Source: Actinokineospora terrae
Lineage (GTDB): Bacteria; Actinomycetota; Actinomycetes; Mycobacteriales; Pseudonocardiaceae
Direction: 5' to 3'
Assembly (NCBI RefSeq): GCF_900111175.1
Contig: NZ_FOGI01000001.1
Location: 1 to 64,000 of the forward strand
Length of the DNA: 64,000 nt
Position 1 is the first letter of the stretch, and each line of letters begins with the position of its first letter. The notes beneath the pieces are model-generated. The model ran no database searches. It saw only the letters and a program-made list of their open reading frames with translations, and was not told where the DNA came from. A program made the position numbers and the translations under genes. Positions 54,199-63,890 of the stretch are shown here, piece by piece.

Positions 54199-55529
54199 TC
54201 ACCGACTCGCCGCGGCCCGCCACCAGGCGGGCCGCGGCGCCGTTGGGTGCCGCCGCGGTGGCCACCGCGCCCGGGGTGTTCCTCGGGGTGACCGGCGTCC
54301 ACCTGACCCCGCCGCTGGCGGCCCTGCTGTTCGGCATCGCGGTCATCGGTGCCGCTTTCGTGCTGTCCTGGGTGGCCGAGGCCGTCCAGGTCGACATCTC
54401 GCCGGGGTTGGCGATCACGGTCCTCGCGCTGATCGCGGTCCTGCCCGAGTACGCGGTCGACTTCGTGTTCGCGTCCGAGGGCGGCCGCGCGTTCGCCGAG
54501 CACGGACCCGCTTGCGTCCCACCTGGCTCTAACGACCATTCCAGCTGTGGTCTGGCCCTGGCGAACATGACCGGTGCCAACCGGATCCTCGTCGGAGTCG
54601 GCTGGGCTCTAGTGGTTCTCCTCGCCGCTTGGCGCATTCGCCGCGGTGGCGCTCACTCCGCTGACAGCGAGCGCGGTGGGCACAAGAAGCACGCGGGTGT
54701 CACCTTGGAGCGCACCGACGCGGTCCCGCTGGCGTTCCTCGCCGTGGCGACCCTCTACTCGTTGACCCTTCCTTTGCGCCACAGCATCACCCTGATTGAC
54801 GCGGCCGTGTTGGTCGCCATCTTCGTGCTCTACGCCGTCCGGGTCGCGAAAGCACCGCCGGGTGACCCTGACCTCGAAGGCGTCGCCAAGGTGCTGGGGG
54901 AGCAGCCGAAGCTGCACCGCAGGCTGTCGTGCGTCGGCCTGTTCGCCTTCGCCGCCGTGGTGATCCTGCTGGTCGCGGAGAACTTCGCGCACGCGCTGGT
55001 CGAGACCGGCACCCAGGTCGGCATCAGCCAGTTCTTCCTGGTCCAGTGGCTGGCCCCGCTCGCGTCCGAGGCCCCCGAGCTGCTGGTGGCCTGCTTGTAC
55101 GCCTGGCGGCTCAAGACCACCGACGCGCTGGCCACCCTGGTGTCCTCCAAGGTCAACCAGTGGACCCTGCTGGTGGGCACCCTGCCCGTTGTGTTCGCCA
55201 TCGCCTCGGCCTCGACCTCGGGGCTGCCGATCGATGCCGCGCAGCGGGAGGAGTTGCTGCTGACCGCCGCGCAGTCGCTGTTCGCGGTATCGCTCCTGCT
55301 TAGCCTGACGATCACCGTGCGCGGCGGTCTGCTGCTGCTCGGCTTGTTCGTCGCCCAGTTCGTGCTCGCTGCCGTGCTGCCGGAGTCGGTGAAGGGCATC
55401 GAACTGGTAGCGCTGTCCAGCGTCTACCTGGCCGGTGCCGCGGTGGTCACGTTCCGTTCGCGGCGGGACCTAGTCGCGCTCGCCAAGGACGGTTTCCGTA
55501 CCCCTTACCGGGAACTCGCCGACCGCTGA
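54195..55529 (+). CDS. CaCA-type sodium/calcium (cation/proton) antiporter
   Basis: 444 residues with about 11 membrane helices and two inverted halves, each with an acidic motif: ALIAVLPEYAVDFVF and WLAPLASEAPELLVACLYA. These Glu residues form the ion site in the YRBG/CAX families. It exports Ca2+ or another divalent ion. The TTG overlapping the upstream stop is the likely start but has no clear ribosome site; an inner start is possible. Confidence 0.85.
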   Translation: MITDSPRPATRRAAAPLGAAAVATAPGVFLGVTGVHLTPPLAALLFGIAVIGAAFVLSWVAEAVQVDISPGLAITVLALIAVLPEYAVDFVFASEGGRAFAEHGPACVPPGSNDHSSCGLALANMTGANRILVGVGWALVVLLAAWRIRRGGAHSADSERGGHKKHAGVTLERTDAVPLAFLAVATLYSLTLPLRHSITLIDAAVLVAIFVLYAVRVAKAPPGDPDLEGVAKVLGEQPKLHRRLSCVGLFAFAAVVILLVAENFAHALVETGTQVGISQFFLVQWLAPLASEAPELLVACLYAWRLKTTDALATLVSSKVNQWTLLVGTLPVVFAIASASTSGLPIDAAQREELLLTAAQSLFAVSLLLSLTITVRGGLLLLGLFVAQFVLAAVLPESVKGIELVALSSVYLAGAAVVTFRSRRDLVALAKDGFRTPYRELADR

Positions 55530-55933
55530 AGGTAGGGCCCGAGCGGCCCGGCGAGGTCGCGGTGCAACCGGAACGTGCGCCGCAGCCCGGTGATGTCCAG
55601 CAGCCGCAGTACCGAGCGCCCGTGCGCGACCAGCCGCAGGTCGATCGCCCGGCAGGCCGCGGTGTCGCGCGCCAGCACCAGCGCGCCGAGCCCGGCGGCG
55701 GCCAGGAAGTCCACTTCGGACAGGTCGACCACCACCAGGAGCGCGTCCGGGGTGGCCAGCCCGACGCGCAGTGCCTCGTGCACGGCCGGGGTGGTCACCA
55801 GGTCGACCTCGCCGCGCACGGTCACCAGCACCGCCCACCGGCCGACCTGCTCGACGGTCGCGGTGCTGACGTGCCCGCGCGCGGGTCGGGGCGTCGGGAG
55901 GGGAACGGCCGGGATCCGGGTGCGGGGAACCAT
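55505..55933 (-). CDS. STAS protein lacking the phospho-acceptor serine
   Basis: 142 residues with a STAS fold (about 22-140). The usual D-S-S/A-G site reads A78-A79-A80-G81, so the phosphorylated Ser is replaced by Ala. It would be a non-phosphorylatable antagonist if it binds an RsbW-like kinase. ATG preceded by GAGG at five bases. Its end overlaps the antiporter gene by 25 bases on the other strand. Confidence 0.85.
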   Translation of the reverse strand: MVPRTRIPAVPLPTPRPARGHVSTATVEQVGRWAVLVTVRGEVDLVTTPAVHEALRVGLATPDALLVVVDLSEVDFLAAAGLGALVLARDTAACRAIDLRLVAHGRSVLRLLDITGLRRTFRLHRDLAGPLGPYLQRSASSR

Positions 55934-56036
55934 GTCGGCCTCGGTTCATGCCGTCGGGAAGTCCTCGAAGCATAGAGCACCGTTCGCGCGGGGCAAGGAC
56001 GTCAGCGGCGCTTCGCCCGATGGGCGCAGGAGCCAC

Positions 56037-56061
56037 GATTGGGAGTGACCGGACGGGGGTA
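56037..56061 (+). promoter_or_regulatory. Candidate SigF-type promoter
   Basis: GATT, 16 bases, GGGTA, ahead of the membrane-protein gene at 56096; leader of ~25 bases. Confidence 0.45.
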
Positions 56062-56095
56062 GCTCATTGGAGGGCCGGTGACCCTAGGAGGACAC

Positions 56096-56638
56096 GTGCT
56101 GCGACGACAGTGGGCGCGCCCCTACCAACTCGTGCTGACCGCGCTGTCCGCCGCCGTCGGGTTCACCGGCGTCTGCGCGGGAGTCTCCCTGCTGCGGACG
56201 TGGACTCTCGTCTTCCTTGCTATAACGTCGATTTGCCTTGGCTTAGCGTTATCCGCCGCTCTTACCGGCAACGGCAGACTCGACCTGGGCGCGTCGGCGT
56301 TGTCGGCCGCGCTGTACGTCACCTTGATCGGCACGGCGGGTCTGGTCATCTTGGTCGAATGGGTCGGCTTCGCTCTCGTTGGTGCCCTGGTCGTCGCCGC
56401 GCTCCCGTTGCGGGGAGGCCGCGGTTACTCCACCGAGCACCTGTGCGCGCGGTGGAAGGACACCCTTCTCACGCTGCGCGACGCCAAGACCCCCAGGGAG
56501 GCGGTTGTCGTCCTCCGCGCCCGGCAGCGCTACCTCGACGAGTTGGAGCGACGTCATCCCGAAGCCTTCAACCGCTGGCTCACCACACCCGACGCCGACC
56601 CGGCCACCATCCTCGCCCCTCGCCAGAACTCGCTCTGA
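56096..56638 (+). CDS. Hypothetical membrane protein
   Basis: 180 residues with four membrane helices (first ~115 residues) and a charged C-terminal part (LRARQRYLDELERRHPEAFNRWL). It resembles conserved actinomycete proteins of unknown role. The GTG is fixed by AGGAGG five bases upstream. Confidence 0.75.
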   Translation: MLRRQWARPYQLVLTALSAAVGFTGVCAGVSLLRTWTLVFLAITSICLGLALSAALTGNGRLDLGASALSAALYVTLIGTAGLVILVEWVGFALVGALVVAALPLRGGRGYSTEHLCARWKDTLLTLRDAKTPREAVVVLRARQRYLDELERRHPEAFNRWLTTPDADPATILAPRQNSL

Positions 56639-56663
56639 TCCTGGAATTGGGCAAGATGGGGTC

Positions 56664-58016
56664 GTGTCCACCTGCCTCATCCTCGGAGCCAGCGGCTACA
56701 TCGGTGTCCACCTGACCGCGGCCCTCACGGCGGCAGGCCACCACGTGCGCACGTTCGCGAGGTCACTCGACGAATCCTCCGGAGACGACGCCATCCGCGG
56801 CGACGTGCTCGATCCGGTAGCTCTGACCGCGGCTATGAGAGAGGTCGACGTCGTCTACCACCTCATCCACTCGATGACCGGTGGCGACTTCGTCGCCAAC
56901 GACGAGAAGATCGCCCGAGCCGTCGCCGACGCCGCGGCACAGGCCGGGGTCCGGCAGGTGGTCTACCTCGGCGGCCCCCGCCCGACCGAGGGCGAGGTCT
57001 CGGCCCACCTCGCGTCCCGGGCCCAGGTCGGCGACATCTTCCTGGCCGCGCCGACCCCCGCCCTGGTCCTCCAGGCCTCGATGATCATCGGCGCGGGCTC
57101 CGCCAGCTTCGAACTCCTGGCGAAAGCCGCCCGAGGTGGCCCGGTGCTGCCCAACCCCACGTACATGAGCAACCGCAGCCGCCCGATCGCGATCCGCGAC
57201 GTCTTGCACTACCTGGTCGAGGCGGCGGCAAGCGAGCCAGTGAACCTGATTGCCGACATCGCCGGGCCGGACACCGTCACCTACCTCGACTTGGTCCAGC
57301 GGTGCGCGCGAGTCGCAGGCCTTCCCCGACGACTTCCGTTGCCGGTAGTCGTACCGCCCGCCGTTGTCGCGGCCTTCACGCCCGAACCGCTTGTTCGCGC
57401 GCTGCTCGAATCACTACGCCATGACCTCGTGCCGACTGAGGTACTGCCTCCTCCGCCCGGTGGCGGTACCAGCCTCGACCGCGCGCTCCGAGAAGCATTG
57501 GGCGTACCGGCACCGGAAGGGCCACCGGTCGACTCCCCGGACATGCTCCGCGACCGCAAGACAACCCGAGTCAGGGCTACCCGCGACCGGTTGTGGCAGG
57601 TCATCACCGACATCGGCGGCGACAACGGCTGGCACACCGTCCCCGGCGCGTGGTCCGTCAGAGGAGCCCTAGACCACGTCATCGGTGGCGTGGGCCTGCA
57701 CCGAGGTAGGCCTACCGACCTGGCGGTAGGCGACACCGTCGACAGTTGGTCCGTGGTCGACCGCTCCGACGACACCACCGAACTGCTCCTCCGCACCGAC
57801 ATGCGACTCCCCGGCCGCGCCTGGCTCTCGCTCCGCGCGGTCGACGGCCGGGAACCGGGGGAGAGCGGCCTTGAGCAGACCACCTGGTTCCAGCCGCACG
57901 GCCTCGCCGGGAAGCTCTACTGGTACGCCCAGAAACCCGCCCACGACATCGTCTTCGGCCTCATGGGCGCGGGCATCGCGAAGGCAGCCGAGGTGGACCG
58001 GCCCCGAGCCGGGTGA
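56664..58016 (+). CDS. NAD(P)-binding Rossmann protein with DUF2867 tail
   Basis: About 450 residues: a Rossmann domain (CLILGASGYIGVHL; NmrA/atypical short-chain dehydrogenase-like, about 1-290) fused to a DUF2867 domain (about 310-450; LWQVITDIGGDNGW, GLAGKLYWYAQKPAHDIVF). This pairing is common in YbjT-like oxidoreductases; the substrate is unknown. GTG 56664 puts the glycine motif at the N-terminus. Confidence 0.85.
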   Translation: MSTCLILGASGYIGVHLTAALTAAGHHVRTFARSLDESSGDDAIRGDVLDPVALTAAMREVDVVYHLIHSMTGGDFVANDEKIARAVADAAAQAGVRQVVYLGGPRPTEGEVSAHLASRAQVGDIFLAAPTPALVLQASMIIGAGSASFELLAKAARGGPVLPNPTYMSNRSRPIAIRDVLHYLVEAAASEPVNLIADIAGPDTVTYLDLVQRCARVAGLPRRLPLPVVVPPAVVAAFTPEPLVRALLESLRHDLVPTEVLPPPPGGGTSLDRALREALGVPAPEGPPVDSPDMLRDRKTTRVRATRDRLWQVITDIGGDNGWHTVPGAWSVRGALDHVIGGVGLHRGRPTDLAVGDTVDSWSVVDRSDDTTELLLRTDMRLPGRAWLSLRAVDGREPGESGLEQTTWFQPHGLAGKLYWYAQKPAHDIVFGLMGAGIAKAAEVDRPRAG

Positions 58017-58112
58017 TCGGGACCGCACCGCCCGCCCGGCACCGCGCGGGAACCGGCGAAAGCGGCACCGGTCCGGTTGAATGGGAGCCGACCCCTTCCG
58101 AAAGGCTCCCTT

Positions 58113-59969
58113 GTGGACGATCGACTTGCCGACCTGGCCGCGGCGCACGGAGTGGCGCTGGACTACGAGAACGGTGAGCGGCGACGCGTCGTGGTCGACC
58201 CCGAGGTGGTCAGGGCCATCCTCGCCGAGCTCGGCGACCCGCCGACCAGGGCCGCGGTGCCGTCGGTGCTCCGCCAGGGCGCCCGGGTCGAGGTCGGCCG
58301 CGGCGAGGTGGAACTCGAGTACGGCGGGGTCGTCCCGGTCGACGGCGTGCTGCCCGACCTGCCGCTGGGCTGGCACCGGCTGCGGGTCGGCAACCGGGAG
58401 ACCTCGCTGGCCGTCACCCCCGCCAGGCTGCCCGACCTGGAGCGCACCTGGGGGTGGATGGTCCAGCTCTACGCGCTGCACGGCCCCGACTCGTGGGGCA
58501 TCGGCGACTACCGCGACCTGCGCGCCTTCGTCGCCCGTGCCGCCAAGGACGCGGCGGGCGCGGTGCTGGTGAGCCCGGTCGCCGCGGGCGCGCTGACCAC
58601 GCCGGTGCGCAAGTCCCCGTACTCGCCGTCGAGCAGGCGGTCCCTCAACCCGCTGCACCTGTCGGTCCTCGACACCCCCGAGTTCGCCGCCGCCGACGAG
58701 GCCACCCGCGACCGCGTCCTCGCGCTGCGCCCCGACCTCGGGCCGCGGATCGACCACGACGGGGTCTGGGCCGCCAAGACGGCCGCGTTCGCCCAGCTCG
58801 GGCCGCGCCTGCCGGACCTCGCCACCCTCGACGCGGACCTGCTCGACTTCGCCACGTTCAGCGCGCTCGCCGAACGGCACGGCCCCGACTGGCGGACCTG
58901 GCCCGCCGAACTGCGCCACCCCTCGAACCTGGCCGTAGTCGCCGCACGTACCGAACTCGCAGACAGGGTCGCCTTCCACGCTTGGCTCCAACAGCGCTCG
59001 GCAGCACAACTCGACGCCGTTCGCTCTGCCGCGACCGGTATGCGCGTAGGAGTCATCCACGACCTGCCTGTCGGCGTGGACCCGGGCGGCGCGGACGGGT
59101 GGTCGCTGCAAGACGTCCTCGCCTCGCGGGTCACCGTTGGCGCGCCCCCGGACGCGTTCAGCCCGCTAGGGCAAGACTGGGTTCTGCCGCCTCTACGCCC
59201 GGACAAGCTCGCTGAGCAGGGCTACCTGCCGTTCCGCGACATGATCCGCGCGGTCTTGTCCCACGGCGACGGCATCCGCGTAGACCACGTCGCCGGACTG
59301 TGGCGGCTGTGGTGGATCCCACCGGGCGAGGGCCCTGACCGTGGCACGTACGTGCACTACGACGGTGAGGCGATGCTCGGCGTCTTGGCGCTAGAGGCGC
59401 ATCGGGCGAACGCCGTGGTCATCGGCGAGGACCTCGGGACCGTGCCCGAGTACGTCACCGAACAGCTCCAAGAGCGCGGTGTGCTCAGCTGCGCCGTCGC
59501 CTGGTTCCAGCGCGACCGCGACAACCGGCAACTCCCCGCCGACCGCTACCCCAGGCAGGCCGCGGCGAGCATCTCCACCCACGACCTCCCGACCGCGTCG
59601 GGCTTCCTCGCCGGTGAGCACGTCCGGGTGCGCACCGAGCTCGGCCTGCTCAAGGACCCGGAGGCCGAGGAGGTCACCGCGGCGGCCGAACGCGCCGACA
59701 TCCTGCGGGTGTTGACCGAGGAGGGTGTGATCGGCCCCGACCCCACCGTCGAGGAGATCGTGCTCGCGCTGCACCGGTTCATCGCCAGGACACCGTGTGC
59801 CCTGGTCTTCGCCGCCCCCCAGGACCTGGTGGGGGAACTGCGGCAACCCAACCTGCCCGGAACCGTCGACCAGTACCCCAACTGGCGACTCCCGCTCCCG
59901 CTCACGGTCGACGAGATCATGGCCCACCCCGCGGTGCGCGCGGCGGTGGCCGAGCTCCGAGCCAGGTGA
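58113..59969 (+). CDS. malQ: 4-alpha-glucanotransferase (GH77)
   Basis: 618 residues, the long actinobacterial MalQ form with an extra N-terminal domain. GH77 catalytic motifs: nucleophile Asp in DGIRVDHVAG, acid Glu in VIGEDLGTVPEY, and Asp in SISTHDLPTASG. It rearranges maltodextrins by moving alpha-1,4-glucans. GTG preceded by GAAAGG. With the GH65/beta-PGM pair 15 kb away it adds to alpha-glucan metabolism, but they are not linked in an operon. Confidence 0.92.
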   Translation: MDDRLADLAAAHGVALDYENGERRRVVVDPEVVRAILAELGDPPTRAAVPSVLRQGARVEVGRGEVELEYGGVVPVDGVLPDLPLGWHRLRVGNRETSLAVTPARLPDLERTWGWMVQLYALHGPDSWGIGDYRDLRAFVARAAKDAAGAVLVSPVAAGALTTPVRKSPYSPSSRRSLNPLHLSVLDTPEFAAADEATRDRVLALRPDLGPRIDHDGVWAAKTAAFAQLGPRLPDLATLDADLLDFATFSALAERHGPDWRTWPAELRHPSNLAVVAARTELADRVAFHAWLQQRSAAQLDAVRSAATGMRVGVIHDLPVGVDPGGADGWSLQDVLASRVTVGAPPDAFSPLGQDWVLPPLRPDKLAEQGYLPFRDMIRAVLSHGDGIRVDHVAGLWRLWWIPPGEGPDRGTYVHYDGEAMLGVLALEAHRANAVVIGEDLGTVPEYVTEQLQERGVLSCAVAWFQRDRDNRQLPADRYPRQAAASISTHDLPTASGFLAGEHVRVRTELGLLKDPEAEEVTAAAERADILRVLTEEGVIGPDPTVEEIVLALHRFIARTPCALVFAAPQDLVGELRQPNLPGTVDQYPNWRLPLPLTVDEIMAHPAVRAAVAELRAR

Positions 59970-59972
59970 GAG

Positions 59973-60083
59973 CTACGGGCAGGCGGGCTCCGGCTCGGGC
60001 ATCGGCGCGCCGATCGGCTCCTCGAGCAGGCCCTGCTCCCGCAGCAGCGCGGTGTAGATCGGGTTCGGGTCGACGTCGGGCAC
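59973..60083 (-). CDS. Very small hypothetical protein
   Basis: 36 residues from a GTG (PDVDPNPIYTALLREQGLL, Pro/Glu-rich end). It looks like short conserved actinobacterial proteins but I cannot name a family. Longer starts add an atypical Arg-rich N-terminus. Codon bias and the GGGAAAG upstream are only moderate support. Confidence 0.4.
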   Translation of the reverse strand: MPDVDPNPIYTALLREQGLLEEPIGAPMPEPEPACP

Positions 60084-60195
60084 GGTGACTCTGCTTTCCC
60101 TCGCGTGTTGTCGGACGGTAGCTGTGTATCCAGCTGCCACCAGTCTCACACCTCCGTTCGGGTGACGGTTGCCAGTTCGCAATACCCGGAAGGCG

Positions 60196-60780
60196 CTATT
60201 TGATCACATCGAGTAGATCGAGGTAGCCGGTACTGGCCTGCCACAGCGCGTCGGACACCGGCTCCAGCTTGCCCGGCTTCCACCGCCGCTCGGCGTACTC
60301 GCCGGTACGGTCCCGCACCGCGCGCAGGCTCAGCGCCAGCTCGTCGGCCAGCCTGGTGCGCAGCTCCTCGGACGTCGGGGCCGCGGGCCGCAGCGCCTCC
60401 GCCTCGCCGCGCGTGATCGCCGCGAGCACGTCGGCGTCGACCCCGTCCTCGACCGACCACACCAGCACCGGCCGCTCCAGCCGGTGGTTCCACACGGGGG
60501 AGTGCGCCGACCGCCAGTGCACCTCGACCGGCATCTGCGGCACCCGCGCCGCGGCGGCCCAGTGCTTGGCGCCCTGCGGCTCGGTCAACCACGGCACCTC
60601 GGGCGCGTCGACGGTCAGCGCCACCGTGACCGCCTCCACCTCGCGCCGGTCCCCGAGCAGCGCGCCCGCCACCCACAGCGCCCCGACCCGCAGCGGGAAG
60701 ATCGCCACCGGCCGCGTCGCCATGTCGGCGCAGGTCGCGGCCAGGGTTTCCAGGTGGTGCACGGCACGTGTCCAGTTCAC
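60196..60780 (-). CDS. Conserved hypothetical protein
   Basis: About 194 residues, soluble, no signal peptide. Opening WTRAVHHLETLAATCADMA and a middle WVAGALLGDRREVEAVTVAL segment have good coding character; a Trp-rich part (VHWRSAHSPVWNHRLERPVLVW) follows. No family recognised with confidence. GTG start chosen for AGGA upstream. Divergent from the P450. Confidence 0.7.
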   Translation of the reverse strand: MNWTRAVHHLETLAATCADMATRPVAIFPLRVGALWVAGALLGDRREVEAVTVALTVDAPEVPWLTEPQGAKHWAAAARVPQMPVEVHWRSAHSPVWNHRLERPVLVWSVEDGVDADVLAAITRGEAEALRPAAPTSEELRTRLADELALSLRAVRDRTGEYAERRWKPGKLEPVSDALWQASTGYLDLLDVIK

Positions 60781-60934
60781 CGCGCCATCCTGCCGCACCC
60801 CGCCGACAGCCCACTCCGCGCGCGTGCGGGTGTCACCCTCCGCGACTGGTCGTTGACGGTCCGCCGTCGTCGGACGTACGTTGGGGTGGGGCGACCCGAG
60901 TGGGGGACCCCGAACGAGACCGGAGGGGGAGCGA

Positions 60935-62134
60935 ATGACCGCGGCCGACCAGCGCGTCCAGGACTACCCGTTCAACCGCCCGGAGGGCCTCGACCTCGCG
61001 CCCGCCTACGGTGCCGCGCGGACCGCCCCGGGCATGATCCGCGTGCAGCTGCCCTTCGGTGAGCCCGCCTGGCTGGCGACCCGCTACGACGACGCCCGGT
61101 TCGTGCTCGGCGACCGCCGGTTCAGCCGGGCCGCGTCCGTGGACCGCGACGAACCGCGCGTCCAGTTCCACCGCGGCTCCGGCGGCATCCTGGCCATGGA
61201 CCCGCCCGACCACACGCGGCTGCGCGTGCTCGTGGCCAGCGCGTTCACCGTGCGCAGGGTCGAGCGGCTGCGGCCGAGGGTCCGGGAGATCGCGGACAGA
61301 CTTGTCGCTGACATGCGCGCCGCCGGTTCCCCTACCGACCTGGTGGAGGCGTTCGCCCTACCTCTGCCGGTTCAGGTCATCTGCGAGCTGCTTGGAGTGC
61401 CCGCGGAGGACCGGCACCTGTTCCGCGCGTGGAGCGACGGGCTGTTGTCCACCGCCGCGCTGACCGCGGAGGAGTTCGCCCGCAACGACCAGGAGCTGTC
61501 CGCGTACATGGCCGGTCTGGTCGCGCAGCGCCGTGAGGAACCGGCCGACGACCTGATGTCCGCGCTGATCGCCGCGCGCGCCGACGACGTCGAACGGCTC
61601 ACCGAGCGCGAGCTGGTGGAGCTGTGCGTCGGCGTGCTGGTCGCGGGGCACGAGACCACCGCGACCCAGATCCCCAACTTCGTGCACGTCCTGCTCACCC
61701 GCCCCGACCGCCTCGCCGAGCTGCGCGCCGACCCCGACCTCATCCCGGCCGCGGTCGAGGAGCTGATGCGCTTCGTCCCGCTGGGCGCGACGTCCGCGTT
61801 CGCCCGCTACGCCACCGAGGACGTCCAGGTCGGCGCGGTCCTGGTCCGCAAGGGCGACCCGGTCCTGGCCGCCATCGGCTCCGCCAACCACGACGAGTCC
61901 CGCTTCCCGGACGCGGGCCGGCTCCGTTTCGACCGTGAATCCACCGCTCACCTGGGTTTCGGCCACGGCGCCCACCACTGCCTGGGTGCGGCTCTGGCTC
62001 GGGTGGAGCTGCAAGAGGCTCTCCGGGCGCTGCTAGCCCTACCTGGCCTTGTTGAGGCGGGCGACCCGGTGTGGAAGACACAGATGTTGGTGCGCGGACC
62101 GCGCACGCTGCCGGTGGCGTGGGAGGAACGATGA
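60935..62134 (+). CDS. Cytochrome P450
   Basis: 399 residues: I-helix VAGHETTATQ (acid-alcohol-like pair H/E-T), ExxR in ELMRF/ER region and heme loop FGHGAHHCLGAALARVEL with the axial Cys near residue 350. Bacterial soluble class; substrate unknown. ATG follows GGAGGGGG. The ferredoxin gene overlaps it (ATGA), so the electron donor is encoded; no reductase is adjacent. No biosynthetic cluster surrounds it. Confidence 0.93.
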   Translation: MTAADQRVQDYPFNRPEGLDLAPAYGAARTAPGMIRVQLPFGEPAWLATRYDDARFVLGDRRFSRAASVDRDEPRVQFHRGSGGILAMDPPDHTRLRVLVASAFTVRRVERLRPRVREIADRLVADMRAAGSPTDLVEAFALPLPVQVICELLGVPAEDRHLFRAWSDGLLSTAALTAEEFARNDQELSAYMAGLVAQRREEPADDLMSALIAARADDVERLTERELVELCVGVLVAGHETTATQIPNFVHVLLTRPDRLAELRADPDLIPAAVEELMRFVPLGATSAFARYATEDVQVGAVLVRKGDPVLAAIGSANHDESRFPDAGRLRFDRESTAHLGFGHGAHHCLGAALARVELQEALRALLALPGLVEAGDPVWKTQMLVRGPRTLPVAWEER

Positions 62135-62349
62135 CCTGGTCTATCAGCGTGGACACGGGGAGCTGCCTGGGCTCCGGCATCTGCGCGGGCTCCCGCCCGG
62201 ACATTTTCCGGTTCCACGGCTCTTACGCCGAAACCATCACCGGCACTCTTACCCCGGACGAGGACATCTTGGACCTGGCCGACACCTGCCCCGCTGCGGC
62301 AATCCTCATCCGCGACGAGTCAGGGGCGGAGCTCGCGCCCCGCCCCTGA
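62131..62349 (+). CDS. [3Fe-4S] ferredoxin
   Basis: 72 residues with C12, C18 and C53 (C-X5-C ... CP), the pattern of P450-linked 3Fe-4S ferredoxins. Start overlaps the P450 stop. It passes electrons to the preceding P450. Confidence 0.92.
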   Translation: MTWSISVDTGSCLGSGICAGSRPDIFRFHGSYAETITGTLTPDEDILDLADTCPAAAILIRDESGAELAPRP

Positions 62350-62355
62350 CTGCGG

Positions 62356-63213
62356 CTAGATGCGGCTGGACTCGAGCGGGGTGACGAGGATCGCGCGGGC
62401 GCCGACCTCCCAGAGTTCGTCCATGACGAAGGGGGCGCGGTCGCGGGGGACCAGGGAGCGGACGGCCACCCAGCCCTCGCGGGCCAGCGGGGACACCGTG
62501 GGCGACTCGATGCCCGGTGTCAGCGCGCAGGCGGCTTCCTGCACGTCGGTCGGGCAGTCGTAGTCGATCATCACGTACTGGCGGGCGATGAGAACGCCCT
62601 TGAGCCTGCGGCGGACCCGTTCCACCGCGGTGGCGACCGTCTCGTCGGCGTCCGGCCTGCGGATGAGCACGGCCTCGGAGCGCAGGATCGGCTCGCCGAA
62701 CACGGCCAGCCCGGAGTTGCGCAGGCTGGTGCCGGTCTCCACCACGTCGGCCACCGCGTCGGCGATGCCCAGCTGCACCGAGGTCTCGACCGCGCCGTCG
62801 AGCCGGACCAGCCTGGCCTCGACGCCGTGCTCGGCCAGGTGCGCCGCGACCAGCCCGGGGTAGCTGGTGGCGACCCGCTTGCCCGCGAGGTCGGCGACCG
62901 CGGTGAGGTCCCCCGGCCGCGCCGCGAACCGGAACGTCGAGGCCGAGTAACCGAGCGGCAGCACCTCCTCGGCACCGGTGTCGGCGTCGAGCAGCAGGTC
63001 ACGCCCGGTGATCCCCGCGTCGAGCGTGCCGGAGCCGACGTAGAGCGCGATGTCGCGGGGCCGCAGGAAGAAGAAGCGCACGTCGTTGCGGGCGTCGTCG
63101 ATCATGAGCTCGCGGTTGGCGCGATGGACCCGGTACCCCGCCGCGGTGAGGAGCTGGTCGGAGGGCAGGCTGAGCGACCCCTTGTTGGGCACGGCGATAC
63201 GTAGCGTGGTCAC
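62356..63213 (-). CDS. hisG: ATP phosphoribosyltransferase, long form
   Basis: 285 residues, with catalytic domains (LRIAVPNKGSLSLPS; DVVETGTSLRNSGL phosphoribosyl loop) and the C-terminal HisG_C regulatory ACT-like domain. First, histidine-feedback-regulated step of histidine synthesis. GTG at 63213 with AGGA ~9 bases upstream. hisE, its usual partner, is not directly upstream within the window. Confidence 0.94.
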   Translation of the reverse strand: MTTLRIAVPNKGSLSLPSDQLLTAAGYRVHRANRELMIDDARNDVRFFFLRPRDIALYVGSGTLDAGITGRDLLLDADTGAEEVLPLGYSASTFRFAARPGDLTAVADLAGKRVATSYPGLVAAHLAEHGVEARLVRLDGAVETSVQLGIADAVADVVETGTSLRNSGLAVFGEPILRSEAVLIRRPDADETVATAVERVRRRLKGVLIARQYVMIDYDCPTDVQEAACALTPGIESPTVSPLAREGWVAVRSLVPRDRAPFVMDELWEVGARAILVTPLESSRI

Positions 63214-63279
63214 GCGCCGGGATCCTGCCACACCCCACCCCCACCCCCCACGCCCCGCACCTGAACACCCGATGACCCC

Positions 63280-63580
63280 CACCGCTCGCCGCCGGACCGG
63301 GACGATGAGGCCACTGCCAGTCCGAGAACGGTGCAGTACCTACCCGCAGCCGGGCCGGGTACGCCACCGGCGATTGTCCCGCCGTCAAGCCAGGACCGGT
63401 GCAATACCTGTTCGCTGCCAGGTACGCCGCAGGCGACCGTCCGCTGCCAGGCCGGGTACGTCACCGGGTGACCCTCCGCTGCCAAGCCGGGGACACCACC
63501 GGCGACTGTCCGCTGCCAGATCGGAACGCTGCCGGGTGCCCTCCGCCGCCAAGCCGGGAACGATGCCGGGCGGGGATGTG
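63280..63580. repeat. Degenerate ~34-bp tandem repeat upstream of hisG
   Basis: Clear units start at 63441, 63476, 63510 and 63543 (periods 35, 34, 33) with the consensus CCGCTGCCARGCCGGG then ACG and CACCGGGCGAC. More diverged units run back to about 63280. No gene is seen between 63214 and 63890; the rest of that gap shows nothing else. Confidence 0.65.
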
Positions 63581-63890
63581 GGGGCGGGTGGCGGGAGGAA
63601 ATGGGCACAGTGGCGGGAGGGAATCAACACAGGCGAGGCCGGACACGCAGGGCGTAGGTCGCGTGTCCGGCCCGTACCCGTGGCCGACCCACCATTCGGG
63701 TGACCCGGGGCCCGGAGCCGACGGCCGGTTTCCGCGACGGCCGTGCGAAGCTCCGATCGGAGTGGTGCAGGGTGACTTGAGCATGCCGGGTTGGTCGCTG
63801 ACGCGCCCATCCCAATGACTCATAGTTTCGGGTTATGCACCATTCGCCCGATAGCAGGCTGGTTTGCGCCGAACGGGTGTATGCGGAGCG

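Noticed and set aside
63440..63580. CRISPR-like array before hisG
   Set aside because: Units are directly adjacent without spacers.
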